NCBI GenBank assembly: GCA_023436925.1
Contig: JAEZHJ010000122.1
Span: 1 to 10,631 of the forward strand
Length of the DNA stretch: 10,631 bases
Source of the DNA: Actinomycetes bacterium
Lineage (GTDB): Bacteria > Actinomycetota > Actinomycetes > Propionibacteriales > Propionibacteriaceae
Reading direction: 5' to 3'
The notes beneath the pieces were generated by a model that was not told where the DNA came from, did not search any database, and saw only the letters and a program-made list of their open reading frames with translations. Shown here piece after piece: positions 1 through 5,801 of the stretch (positions are counted from its first letter, which is position 1; each line of letters opens with the position of its first letter). The position numbers and the translations under genes were made by a program.

Positions 1-1
1 C

Positions 2-1684
2 GGGCACCCGGTCTGGGTGGCGGCCACCCGGGCCGACCCGGACGCGGGAAACGTCGTCGCCCGGTCCCGGCTCCACCTCGTCCTGCCCGACTGGCAGCAG
101 CGGATCGTGGCCTGGGACGCGGCAGGGGAGGGGATCGCCGTGCCGGACCTGGCCGACGCGGTGGCCCTGGCCGCCGGGCGGGACCACACCCTGGCCCTGC
201 TCGCCGACGCGACGGTGGCGGCCTGGGGTGCCGACGACCGTGGTCAGGCCAGCGTGCCGGACGGCCTGTCCGACGTGGTGGCGGTGAGCGCCGGCGTCTT
301 CTTCAGCACGGCGCTGCGCTCGGACGGCACCGTCGTCGCCTGGGGCGCCCCCAACAACGACCGCACCACGGTGCCCGCCGGGCTCACCGATGTGGTGGAG
401 ATCGCGTCCGGCAACTCCCACACCCTGGCGCTCAGGTCCGACGGCACGGTCGTCGCGTGGGGGTTCGGCACCAGCCCGCCCTTCACCCAGGCCGTGGTTC
501 CCGACGGGCTCGACGAGGTGGTGGCGGTCGCGGCCGGCGGCAACCACAGCCTGGCGCTGCGGGCGGACGGCACCGTCGTCGCCTGGGGCTACAACTACGA
601 CGGGCAGTCGAGGGTCCCGGCCGGTCTGAGCGACGTGGTGGCGATCGCCGGTACCAACACCGCCAGCCTCGCCCTGCGCGCCGACGGCAGCGTGGTCGAG
701 TGGGGTCAAGAATCGACGGGGTTCCCGTCCGGCATCACGGCGACCAGCATCGCCGGCGGTGAGCAGCACGCGCTCGCCACCCTGAGCGACGGCAGCGTGG
801 TGGGGTGGACCTACTACGGCCCGCTTCCCACGGTTTCGGCACCCGCCGGGTTGCAGACTGCGACCGCGCTCGCCGTACGGGGCGACGACTTCGAGAGCCA
901 CGCCCTGGTCCGGGTGTGGACCGACACCCCGCGGGTGGCCGGCACCCCCCAGGTCGGACGGACGCTCACCGCCGGGCCGGGCGACTGGGTCCCCGGGGCG
1001 GAGTTGGGTTACCAGTGGCTGCGCAACGGCAAGGCGATCAAGGGGGCGACCACCGACCGGTACCGGCTGACCGGTAAGGACGCCGGCACCCGGATCTCGG
1101 TCCGGGTGACCGGCACGCTGGCCGGCTACACGATCCCTGGCCGGACCAGCCCCGCCACCGCCAAGGTGATGAAGGCCGGGACCCCGACGATCCGCGGCAG
1201 CCGGACCACCGGCTCCACGCTCACCGTCTCGCGGGGGTCATGGACGGGCAAGACCCGGTTCTCCTACCAGTGGCTGCGCGACGGGAAGCCGATCCGGCGG
1301 GCGACCGGCTCGAAGTACCGGCTGACCAGGTCGGACGCGGGTCACCGGATCAGCGTGCGGGTGACCGGACGCCGGTCGGGTTACGCGACGGTCGCGGTGA
1401 CCTCGGCACAGACCACCCGGGTGCTGCAGGTGGCCACCCCGACCGTGAAGGGCATCCGCGAGGTCGGCCGACTGCTGCGCGTGGAGCCGGGGGCCTGGTC
1501 GCCGGGGACCAGCTTCAGCTACCGGTGGTACGCGAACGGCCGACTGATCGCCAACACCCGGTCCCCCTACCTGTGGGCCTCGTCCTCGCTGCGCGGCACG
1601 CGGATCACGGTCAGCGTGACCGGACGCCGCAGCGGCTTCGCCTCCGCCACCCGGACCAGCCGGCCCGCCGGTCCGATCCAGTGA
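2..1684 (+). CDS. RCC1-repeat beta-propeller protein with three C-terminal Ig-like repeats (5' partial)
   Basis: The reading frame is open to the left edge, with no ribosome binding site before the first in-frame GTG (17) and no signal peptide, so the true start is outside the window. Residue numbers count from that GTG. Residues about 25-300 hold seven RCC1-like units marked by V(V/A)xW(G/D) at tryptophans 33, 70, 109, 148, 190, 229 and 264 (period 35-42). Most units also carry the motifs VPxGLxxVVAxAxG and HxLALRxDG. A seven-bladed propeller is the natural reading. Three repeats of about 83 residues follow (about 305-385, 388-469, 472-553), each with GxTL-like, GxW, YQWLRxGxxI, YRLT, DAGxRISVRVTG and GY motifs. 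Repeats of this kind are common in exported actinobacterial proteins and probably adopt an Ig-like fold. The protein ends AGPIQ, with no sortase motif or membrane anchor. An extracellular binding or adhesive role is plausible, but ligand and function are unknown. Confidence 0.85.
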   Translation, partial: GHPVWVAATRADPDAGNVVARSRLHLVLPDWQQRIVAWDAAGEGIAVPDLADAVALAAGRDHTLALLADATVAAWGADDRGQASVPDGLSDVVAVSAGVFFSTALRSDGTVVAWGAPNNDRTTVPAGLTDVVEIASGNSHTLALRSDGTVVAWGFGTSPPFTQAVVPDGLDEVVAVAAGGNHSLALRADGTVVAWGYNYDGQSRVPAGLSDVVAIAGTNTASLALRADGSVVEWGQESTGFPSGITATSIAGGEQHALATLSDGSVVGWTYYGPLPTVSAPAGLQTATALAVRGDDFESHALVRVWTDTPRVAGTPQVGRTLTAGPGDWVPGAELGYQWLRNGKAIKGATTDRYRLTGKDAGTRISVRVTGTLAGYTIPGRTSPATAKVMKAGTPTIRGSRTTGSTLTVSRGSWTGKTRFSYQWLRDGKPIRRATGSKYRLTRSDAGHRISVRVTGRRSGYATVAVTSAQTTRVLQVATPTVKGIREVGRLLRVEPGAWSPGTSFSYRWYANGRLIANTRSPYLWASSSLRGTRITVSVTGRRSGFASATRTSRPAGPIQ

Positions 1685-1704
1685 TCGGCCCGGACCCCGA
1701 GCCA

Positions 1705-1722
1705 GATACCCCCCTGGGTATC
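1705..1722. promoter_or_regulatory. Perfect inverted repeat resembling a CsoR/CstR-family operator
   Basis: GATACCC, four bases, GGGTATC: both 7-base arms match exactly. CsoR/CstR (DUF156) repressors for copper(I) or persulfide bind G/C-tract palindromes of the type ATACCC-N4-GGGTAT, and this site fits that pattern. The right arm overlaps a good -10 box (TATCAT, 1719-1724), so a bound protein would block transcription of the rhodanese gene downstream. No CsoR/CstR gene is in the window, so the regulator would act from elsewhere. The assignment rests on the recalled consensus, not on a search. Confidence 0.6.
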
Positions 1723-1724
1723 AT
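1719..1724 (+). promoter_or_regulatory. Candidate -10 box for the rhodanese lipoprotein gene
   Basis: TATCAT matches five of six positions of the sigma-70 -10 consensus. Transcription would start near 1731, leaving a leader of about 28 bases that carries the ribosome binding site GAAGGA (1745-1750), eight bases before the ATG. No convincing -35 box stands 16-18 bases upstream. Confidence 0.4.
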
Positions 1725-1758
1725 AAGAACGGTACTGCCTATCTGAAGGACCCCTGCA

Positions 1759-2112
1759 ATGTCCCGCCTGCGAAGCCTCGCGCTCGTCGTCCTGCTCCTG
1801 ACCACCTTGTCCGCCTGCGCGACCCAGCCGGTCTCCACCGACGGGGCGGCCGTGATCGACGTCCGCACCGCGCAGGAGTTCGCCCAGGGCCATCTGGAGG
1901 GGGCGGTCAACCTCGACCTGCAGTCGGGGGCCTTCGAGACCGAGGTCGCCCAGCTGCCCACCGACGGCACCTACCTCGTCTACTGCCGCTCGGGCAACCG
2001 CTCCGGGCAGGCGGTCCGGATCATGGCGGACCTCGGGTTCACGACGGTCACCGACCTGGGGGCGATCCAGAACGCCGCCACCGCCACCGGGCTACCCATC
2101 GTCACCGACTGA
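1759..2112 (+). CDS. Single-domain rhodanese-like lipoprotein
   Basis: This 117-residue protein has a short basic N-terminus, a hydrophobic segment (about 7-17) and a lipobox LSAC with Cys20 as the lipidation site. It should therefore be exported and anchored on the outer face of the membrane. A compact rhodanese domain follows: IDVR (33-36), the GHxxGAxN motif (44-51), and the catalytic loop CRSGNRS with Cys76 as the persulfide-forming residue. Rhodanese domains carry sulfane sulfur as a cysteine persulfide and pass it to an acceptor such as cyanide, sulfite or a thiol. At about 98 mature residues it is a single-domain type, comparable in layout to periplasmic PspE-like rhodaneses. The ATG has a good ribosome binding site (GAAGGA, 1745-1750). 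The CsoR/CstR-like operator upstream suggests induction by copper or reactive sulfur. The acceptor is unknown, and proteins of this type can also be non-catalytic sulfur carriers. Confidence 0.85.
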   Translation: MSRLRSLALVVLLLTTLSACATQPVSTDGAAVIDVRTAQEFAQGHLEGAVNLDLQSGAFETEVAQLPTDGTYLVYCRSGNRSGQAVRIMADLGFTTVTDLGAIQNAATATGLPIVTD

Positions 2113-2160
2113 GCGGGGCCACCGGACGCCGACGCGCCGGCGGGAGCTGCACACCGTCCC

Positions 2161-2166
2161 TAGGAT
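2161..2166 (+). promoter_or_regulatory. Candidate -10 box of a leaderless promoter for the alpha/beta hydrolase
   Basis: TAGGAT fits the actinobacterial TANNNT -10 pattern and ends six bases before the ATG at 2173, the spacing of leaderless transcripts whose first base is the A of ATG. The same bases also contain AGGA (2162-2165), seven bases before the ATG, which could instead be a weak ribosome binding site. No clear -35 box is visible. Confidence 0.4.
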
Positions 2167-2172
2167 GACCCC

Positions 2173-3057
2173 ATGCCCGACCGCCTGATCCCGCGGGGCG
2201 CCCGCCAGGAGTGGGTCAACACCGGGTACGGCCGGCTGCGCTTGCTGACCGGCGGGGACGCGGCCGACCGGATCCCGGTCGTGCTGGTCCACGGCGGCGG
2301 CTGCGATAACGCGGCGATCTCCTGGTGCCGCGCCTTCGCCCCGCTGGCCGCCGCGCGCCGGGTGATCGCGATCGACCTGCCGGGCTTCGGCGGCAGTCTC
2401 GACGCCGCCCCGGTCGGCGGCCCCCGGCAGCTCGCCGCGGTGGTAGCGGAGGTGATGGAGCTGCTCGGCACCGGCCCGGCCGTCGTGATGGGGGTCTCGA
2501 TGGGCGGTGACGTCGCCCTCAACCTCGCCCTGGCACAGCCCGACCTGGTCGCCGGCCTGGTGCTGATCGCACCGGGCGGACTGACCCCGCGGATCCGCGA
2601 CGCCCGCACCCACTACTGGATCTGGCTGGCCGCGCAGACCCCCGACTGGCTGCTGCTGCCGCTGGCCCGGGTGGCCAACCGGTTCGTCGGCCCGGTGCTG
2701 AGGTCACTGGTGAAGGACCCGTCGACCCTGCCCGCCGAGGTGTTCACCGAGTTCACCCGGGAGGCCCGCCAGCCGCGCGGCGGGATCGCCTTCGGGCGCT
2801 ACAACCAGGCCACCGTGGGCCAGCACCAGATGCTGAACGACCTGTCCGACCAGGTCGGACGGATCGCGGTCCCCGCCCTGTTCTTCCACGGCCTGGACGA
2901 CCCGGCAGTCAACCCCGACGACTCCCGGCGGGCGGTGGCCCGGATGCCGCAGGCCCGACTCGTCCTGGTCCCGGACTGCGGCCACTGGGCCCAGCTCGAG
3001 GCCCATGACCGCTTCCTGGCCGAGGTCGAGCAGTTCCTGGCCGAGCGGCACGGGTGA
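2173..3057 (+). CDS. Alpha/beta-fold hydrolase
   Basis: This 294-residue protein has the usual length and motif order of a soluble alpha/beta hydrolase. HGGG (40-43) after a hydrophobic strand (PVVLVHG) forms the oxyanion region. DLPGFGGS (68-75) is the typical post-strand motif. The nucleophile elbow is GVSMGG, with Ser109. The acid is probably Asp242 or Asp243 in HGLDDP, and the catalytic histidine is His271 in DCGHW. The residues between the elbow and the acid (about 140-215) form the cap and carry aromatic and hydrophobic stretches, as expected of a lid over an apolar substrate pocket. No signal peptide is seen, so it is cytoplasmic. It would cleave an ester, lactone or similar bond, but the family is too broad to name a substrate. 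The ATG at 2173 is chosen because the TAGGAT box and AGGA sit just before it. It is separated from the rhodanese by 60 bases and ends inside the arsR promoter region. Confidence 0.88.
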   Translation: MPDRLIPRGARQEWVNTGYGRLRLLTGGDAADRIPVVLVHGGGCDNAAISWCRAFAPLAAARRVIAIDLPGFGGSLDAAPVGGPRQLAAVVAEVMELLGTGPAVVMGVSMGGDVALNLALAQPDLVAGLVLIAPGGLTPRIRDARTHYWIWLAAQTPDWLLLPLARVANRFVGPVLRSLVKDPSTLPAEVFTEFTREARQPRGGIAFGRYNQATVGQHQMLNDLSDQVGRIAVPALFFHGLDDPAVNPDDSRRAVARMPQARLVLVPDCGHWAQLEAHDRFLAEVEQFLAERHG

Positions 3058-3084
3058 CCCGCGAAAGCGATTTCACGATACTTT
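3054..3084 (+). promoter_or_regulatory. Candidate leaderless promoter of the arsR-sulP unit
   Basis: TACTTT (3079-3084) is a TANNNT -10 box ending exactly six bases before the GTG at 3091; GATACT (3077-3082) is an overlapping alternative. GTGACC (3054-3059) retains the TGAC core of a -35 box, 17 bases before GATACT or 19 before TACTTT. It overlaps the stop codon of the hydrolase gene. There is no usable ribosome binding site: GAAG (3085-3088) is only two bases from the GTG. A leaderless transcript therefore fits best. Confidence 0.5.
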
Positions 3085-3096
3085 GAAGTCGTGAAA
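3071..3096. promoter_or_regulatory. Probable autoregulatory operator of the ArsR-family repressor
   Basis: TTTCACGA (3071-3078) and TCGTGAAA (3089-3096) are perfect 8-base inverted arms separated by 10 bases. The spacer contains the -10 box TACTTT (3079-3084), and the right arm covers the GTG start at 3091. ArsR-fold dimers bind imperfect palindromes of about this size over their own promoters, so this is the likely site of autorepression. A nested ACTT-TG-AAGT palindrome lies at 3080-3089. Confidence 0.7.
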
Positions 3097-3468
3097 CCGA
3101 CCGCGGAGCCGTTGTACGAGATCAAGGCCAACCTGTTCCGCGCGATGGCGCACCCGGTCCGGATCCGGGTGCTCGAGCTGCTCGTGGCCGCCGCGCCCGG
3201 GGGCGACGGCGAGGTGAACGTCGCCGACCTGTTGGCCGACCTCGAGGTGTCCCCGTCCCACCTGTCGGGGCACCTGGCGGTGCTGCGCCAGTACGGCGTC
3301 GTCACCTCGCGCCGGGTCGGCTCCCGCGTGCTCTACCGGACGGCGCATCCCGCGGTGGTCGACCTGCTCGCCAGCTCCCGGCGCTTCCTGCTCGACACCC
3401 TGGCCGCCAAGGGCGACCAGTTCGAGGCGGCCGCCGGACTGCCGCCGCTCGGTCTCCCCGACCGCTGA
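3091..3468 (+). CDS. ArsR-family winged-helix transcriptional repressor lacking cysteines
   Basis: This 125-residue protein has the size and layout of ArsR/SmtB-fold repressors. LYEIKANLFRAMAHPVR and RVLELL (about 8-31) form the first helices with the family AHPxR signature. NVADLL, a short loop and SPSHLSGHLAVLRQYGVV (about 50-70) form the helix-turn-helix, and SRRVGSRVLYRT (about 71-82) the wing. It contains no cysteine, and the metal-binding ELCVCDL motif of classical ArsR/SmtB is replaced by NVADLLADL. The alpha-5 His/Asp zinc site is also not recognisable. It therefore should not sense arsenite, cadmium or persulfide through thiols, and its signal is unknown. The GTG start is chosen because the family's N-terminal helix begins shortly after it and the -10 box stands six bases before it. 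The gene is followed after 75 bases by the SulP transporter, its likely target along with itself. Confidence 0.88.
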   Translation: MKPTAEPLYEIKANLFRAMAHPVRIRVLELLVAAAPGGDGEVNVADLLADLEVSPSHLSGHLAVLRQYGVVTSRRVGSRVLYRTAHPAVVDLLASSRRFLLDTLAAKGDQFEAAAGLPPLGLPDR

Positions 3469-3543
3469 CCTGCTCTCCTCCTCCCCCGCGCCCATCCCTG
3501 ACCGACGCACACCCGCCGACCCCGTCCACGTCCCGAAGGCACC
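3469..3543 (+). other. C-rich, G-poor arsR-sulP intergenic leader
   Basis: Bases 3469-3533 contain about 40 C and only about 10 G by hand count, an unusual strand bias in a region where G and C are otherwise balanced. The transcript here would be almost unstructured and pyrimidine-rich, the composition of Rho-loading (rut) sites. GAAGG (3535-3539) is the ribosome binding site of the transporter gene. No hairpin terminator is visible, so read-through from arsR into sulP is likely. Confidence 0.4.
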
Positions 3544-5244
3544 ATGACTGCCACTGCCACGCCGCCGCGCGCCGCCCTGATCCCCGACCACGCCCGCCGT
3601 CACCTCATCGGCCTGCTCCCCGGCCCCGCCGACCTCGCCCCGATGCGGACGAGCTGGAAGCGCGACCTGATTGCCGGCGTGACGGTGGGGGTGGTGGCAC
3701 TGCCGCTGGCGCTCGCCTTCGGCGTCAGCTCGGGCATGGGCGCCGCCGCCGGTCTGGTCACCGCGATCGTCGCCGGGCTGGTGGCCGCGGTCTTCGGCGG
3801 CTCCCACGTCCAGGTCTCCGGGCCGACCGGGGCGATGGCGGTCGTCCTCGCCCCGATCGTCGCCAGCCACGGCCCGTCCGCGGTCGTCATGGTCTCGATC
3901 ATCGCCGGCCTGATCCTGGTGGCCGCCGGTGCGCTGCGACTGGGACGGGTGGTGGTCTACATCCCCTGGCCCGTGATCGAGGGGTTCACCGCCGGCATCG
4001 CCGTGATCATCGCGCTCCAGCAGATCCCGCTCGCCCTCGACGTCTCGCTGCCCGCCGGCGAGGGGACGCTGCTCGCCGCCGTGGAGGCCGTCCGGGTGGC
4101 CGACTGGAGCCACGCCTGGGTGCCGCTGGCGATCACCGTGGCCGTCGTCGCGGTCATCGAGGCCCTGCGCCGGCTACCCGGAGGGCTGCCGGGCGCGCTG
4201 ATCGCGGTGGTCGCCGCCACCGCGATCGCCGAGGCCGCCGGGCTGGACGTGGTGCGGATCGGCGCGCTGCCCTCCAGCCTCCCGGCGCCGGAACTCCCGG
4301 CGCTCCACCCCGGGCTGCTCTCCGACCTCGTCGGTCCCGCGCTGGCGGTCGCCGCGCTGGCGGCGATCGAGTCGCTGCTCTCCGCCCGGGTGGCTGCCGG
4401 CATGGCCCCGACCGGACGGGTGCTGCCCGACCGGGAGGTGTTCGGCCAGGGCCTGGCCTCGATCGCGTCCGGGCTGTTCGGCGGGATGCCCGCGACCGGC
4501 GCCATCGCGCGGACCGCGGTCAATGTCCGCGCCGGCGCCCGCTCCCGGCTCGCCGCCGTGACCCACGCCGTGCTGCTGATGGCGGTTGTCGCCGCCGGCT
4601 CCGGGCTGGCGTCCCGGATCCCGCTCGCCGCGCTGGCGGGCGTCCTGATCGCCACCTGCTTGCGGATGGTCGACCTGCGCGAGGTTCGGGGGCTGCTCCA
4701 GGTCGGCAAGAGCACCGCGACCACGTTCTTCGTGACGATCGCCTGCACCGTGCTGCTCGACCTGATCACCGCCGTCGAGATCGGCGTCGTGCTGGCCGCC
4801 TTCTTCGCGCTTCGGGCACTGGCCGACACCACCCACGTCGCACGGGAGGAACTGCCCGGGCCGCCGGCGCCCGGCGACGAGCACATCGCGCTGCTGCGGC
4901 TGGACGGCTCGCTGTTCTTCGGCGCCGCCGACCGGCTGATGGACGACATCGCCGACACCGAGGCCTGGGTCGTCGTGCTGCGGCTGTCGAAGGTGGAACT
5001 GCTCGACCCGACCGGCGCGCACCGGCTGACCGAGATGGTGCGGCTGCTCGAGGCGCGCGGGGCGACCGTCCTCATCAAGGGGCTGCGGAACCGGCACCAG
5101 CGGATGGCCCGCCGGGCCGGGGTGCTGGAGGCGCTGCGCACCCGGGAGCACCAGTTCGTCGAACTCGAGGACGCGGTCGCGCACGCCCGCAGCCACGTGG
5201 CGCGCCAGCTCGCCGGCCAGCCGGTCCCGACCCGGCGCCGCTGA
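3544..5244 (+). CDS. SulP-family inorganic anion transporter with C-terminal STAS domain
   Basis: This 566-residue membrane protein has the standard SulP length. The first transmembrane block starts with the family motif DLIAGVTVGVVALPLALAFG (41-60). VSGPTGAMAV (91-100) and EGFTAGIA (146-153) follow. The signature region at 276-336 (ESLLSARVA, QGLASIASGLFGG, PATGAIARTAVNVRAG) is clear. Hydrophobic segments run to about 425. A cytoplasmic STAS domain occupies about 445-555, with LRLDGSLFFGAAD and VVVLRLSKVELLDPTGA; Thr490 occupies the DxTG/DxSG loop position that is phosphorylated in stand-alone STAS proteins. SulP carriers move sulfate, bicarbonate or other anions, often with sodium or protons. 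The sequence does not decide between a sulfate carrier and a BicA-like bicarbonate carrier, and no carbonic anhydrase or sulfate assimilation gene is adjacent. The ATG has GAAGG (3535-3539) in front. It is probably transcribed with the ArsR-family gene and repressed by it. Confidence 0.93.
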   Translation: MTATATPPRAALIPDHARRHLIGLLPGPADLAPMRTSWKRDLIAGVTVGVVALPLALAFGVSSGMGAAAGLVTAIVAGLVAAVFGGSHVQVSGPTGAMAVVLAPIVASHGPSAVVMVSIIAGLILVAAGALRLGRVVVYIPWPVIEGFTAGIAVIIALQQIPLALDVSLPAGEGTLLAAVEAVRVADWSHAWVPLAITVAVVAVIEALRRLPGGLPGALIAVVAATAIAEAAGLDVVRIGALPSSLPAPELPALHPGLLSDLVGPALAVAALAAIESLLSARVAAGMAPTGRVLPDREVFGQGLASIASGLFGGMPATGAIARTAVNVRAGARSRLAAVTHAVLLMAVVAAGSGLASRIPLAALAGVLIATCLRMVDLREVRGLLQVGKSTATTFFVTIACTVLLDLITAVEIGVVLAAFFALRALADTTHVAREELPGPPAPGDEHIALLRLDGSLFFGAADRLMDDIADTEAWVVVLRLSKVELLDPTGAHRLTEMVRLLEARGATVLIKGLRNRHQRMARRAGVLEALRTREHQFVELEDAVAHARSHVARQLAGQPVPTRRR

Positions 5245-5284
5245 CTCCGTCCAGACACCCGCGCCGGCTCGCGCGAGACGAACG

Positions 5285-5304
5285 GCCCGAGCGATCGCCC
5301 GGGC
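5285..5304 (+). terminator. Hairpin candidate downstream of the SulP gene
   Basis: This is a 20-base near-palindrome: arms GCCCG and CGGGC, one A/C mismatch, then GCG and CGC around a central AT. It starts 40 bases after the transporter stop codon and ends six bases before the putative ECF42 -35 box. No T-tract follows, which is common for terminators in high-GC actinomycetes. It could instead be an operator for the sigma module. Confidence 0.35.
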
Positions 5305-5310
5305 AGAAGA

Positions 5311-5337
5311 TGTCGAGAACCTCGTGCGGGCTACGTC
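5311..5337 (+). promoter_or_regulatory. Putative ECF42-dependent promoter
   Basis: TGTCGA (5311-5316), 17 bases, CGTC (5334-5337). As I recall, ECF42-group sigma factors recognise a TGTCGA -35 element with a CG-containing -10 element and often activate their own DGPF-sigma operon. Transcription would begin near 5343, giving a leader of about 45 bases with the ribosome binding site AGAGGGA (5374-5380). Position, spacing and the sigma gene downstream all agree with autoregulation. Confidence 0.6.
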
Positions 5338-5387
5338 CCCGGGGTAAGCGCGACCACAATGGCGCGCAGAACCAGAGGGAGACCGCC

Positions 5388-5801
5388 ATGGCCAAGTACC
5401 TGATGCTGAAGCACTACCGCCGCAACTCCGGGCCGGCCGACCTGGTCGACGTCCCGATGCAGGAGTGGACACCGGCGGAGATCGACGCCCACATGGCCTT
5501 CATGGCCGACTTCGCCGCCCGCCTGGAGCAGACCGGCGAGTTCATCGACGGTCAGGCGCTGGCCCCGGAGGGGACCTTCGTCCGCTACGGCGGGCCCGGG
5601 CAGCCGCCGGTCACCGACGGGCCGTTCGCCGAGACCAAGGACCTGGTGGCCGGCTGGATGGTGATCGACGTCGACTCCTACGAACGGGCGCTCGAGCTGG
5701 CCGGGGAGCTCTCCGCCGCCCCGGGTCGCAACGGCGAGCCGATCTATGAGTGGCTGGAGCTGCGGCCCTTCCTGGCCGCACCGACGACGATCACCGAGTG
5801 A
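5388..5801 (+). CDS. YCII-related DGPF-domain protein
   Basis: This 137-residue protein has the YCII-like ferredoxin fold layout. It starts MAKYLMLKHY, contains the DGPF signature at 77-80 (context TDGPFAETK), then GWMVIDVDSYERALELA and the closing EWLELRPF. DGPF proteins are the standard genomic partners of ECF42 sigma factors. Their biochemical role is not established; YCII folds can have enzymatic or ligand-binding roles. Translation is assigned to ATG 5388 because AGAGGGA (5374-5380) stands seven bases upstream and homologues begin at this MxKYxxL sequence. An in-frame upstream ATG at 5310 would place the start inside the promoter and is rejected. The stop codon overlaps the sigma factor start (GTGA), so the two are translated together. 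Confidence 0.9.
   Translation: MAKYLMLKHYRRNSGPADLVDVPMQEWTPAEIDAHMAFMADFAARLEQTGEFIDGQALAPEGTFVRYGGPGQPPVTDGPFAETKDLVAGWMVIDVDSYERALELAGELSAAPGRNGEPIYEWLELRPFLAAPTTITE

Noticed and set aside
2..1684. RCC1 repeats as a chromatin or Ran exchange factor homologue, or as part of a defence system
   Set aside because: Bacterial RCC1-like propellers of this kind occur in exported repeat proteins. There is no nuclease, NTPase or toxin domain here or in the next genes to suggest defence.
2127..2142. Small hairpin (CGCCG/CGGCG, 6-base loop) after the rhodanese gene as a terminator
   Set aside because: A five-base GC stem without a T-tract arises easily by chance in sequence this GC-rich, and nothing else supports it.
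5310..5387. Upstream in-frame start that would add 26 residues to the YCII protein
   Set aside because: The extra residues are unlike the family, the start overlaps the putative -35 box, and ATG 5388 has a proper ribosome binding site.
3073..5472. Several minus-strand open frames of 346-433 codons opposite arsR and the SulP gene
   Set aside because: They overlap one another in different frames, have low-complexity Ser/Thr/Arg or Gly/Asp/His composition, and lie opposite a well-recognised transporter. They are antisense shadows.
5746..5797. Earlier starts for the sigma factor or an overlapping frame inside the YCII gene
   Set aside because: They would encode non-conserved sequence within the YCII coding region. 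GTG 5798 gives the expected ECF42 N-terminus and a GTGA coupling.
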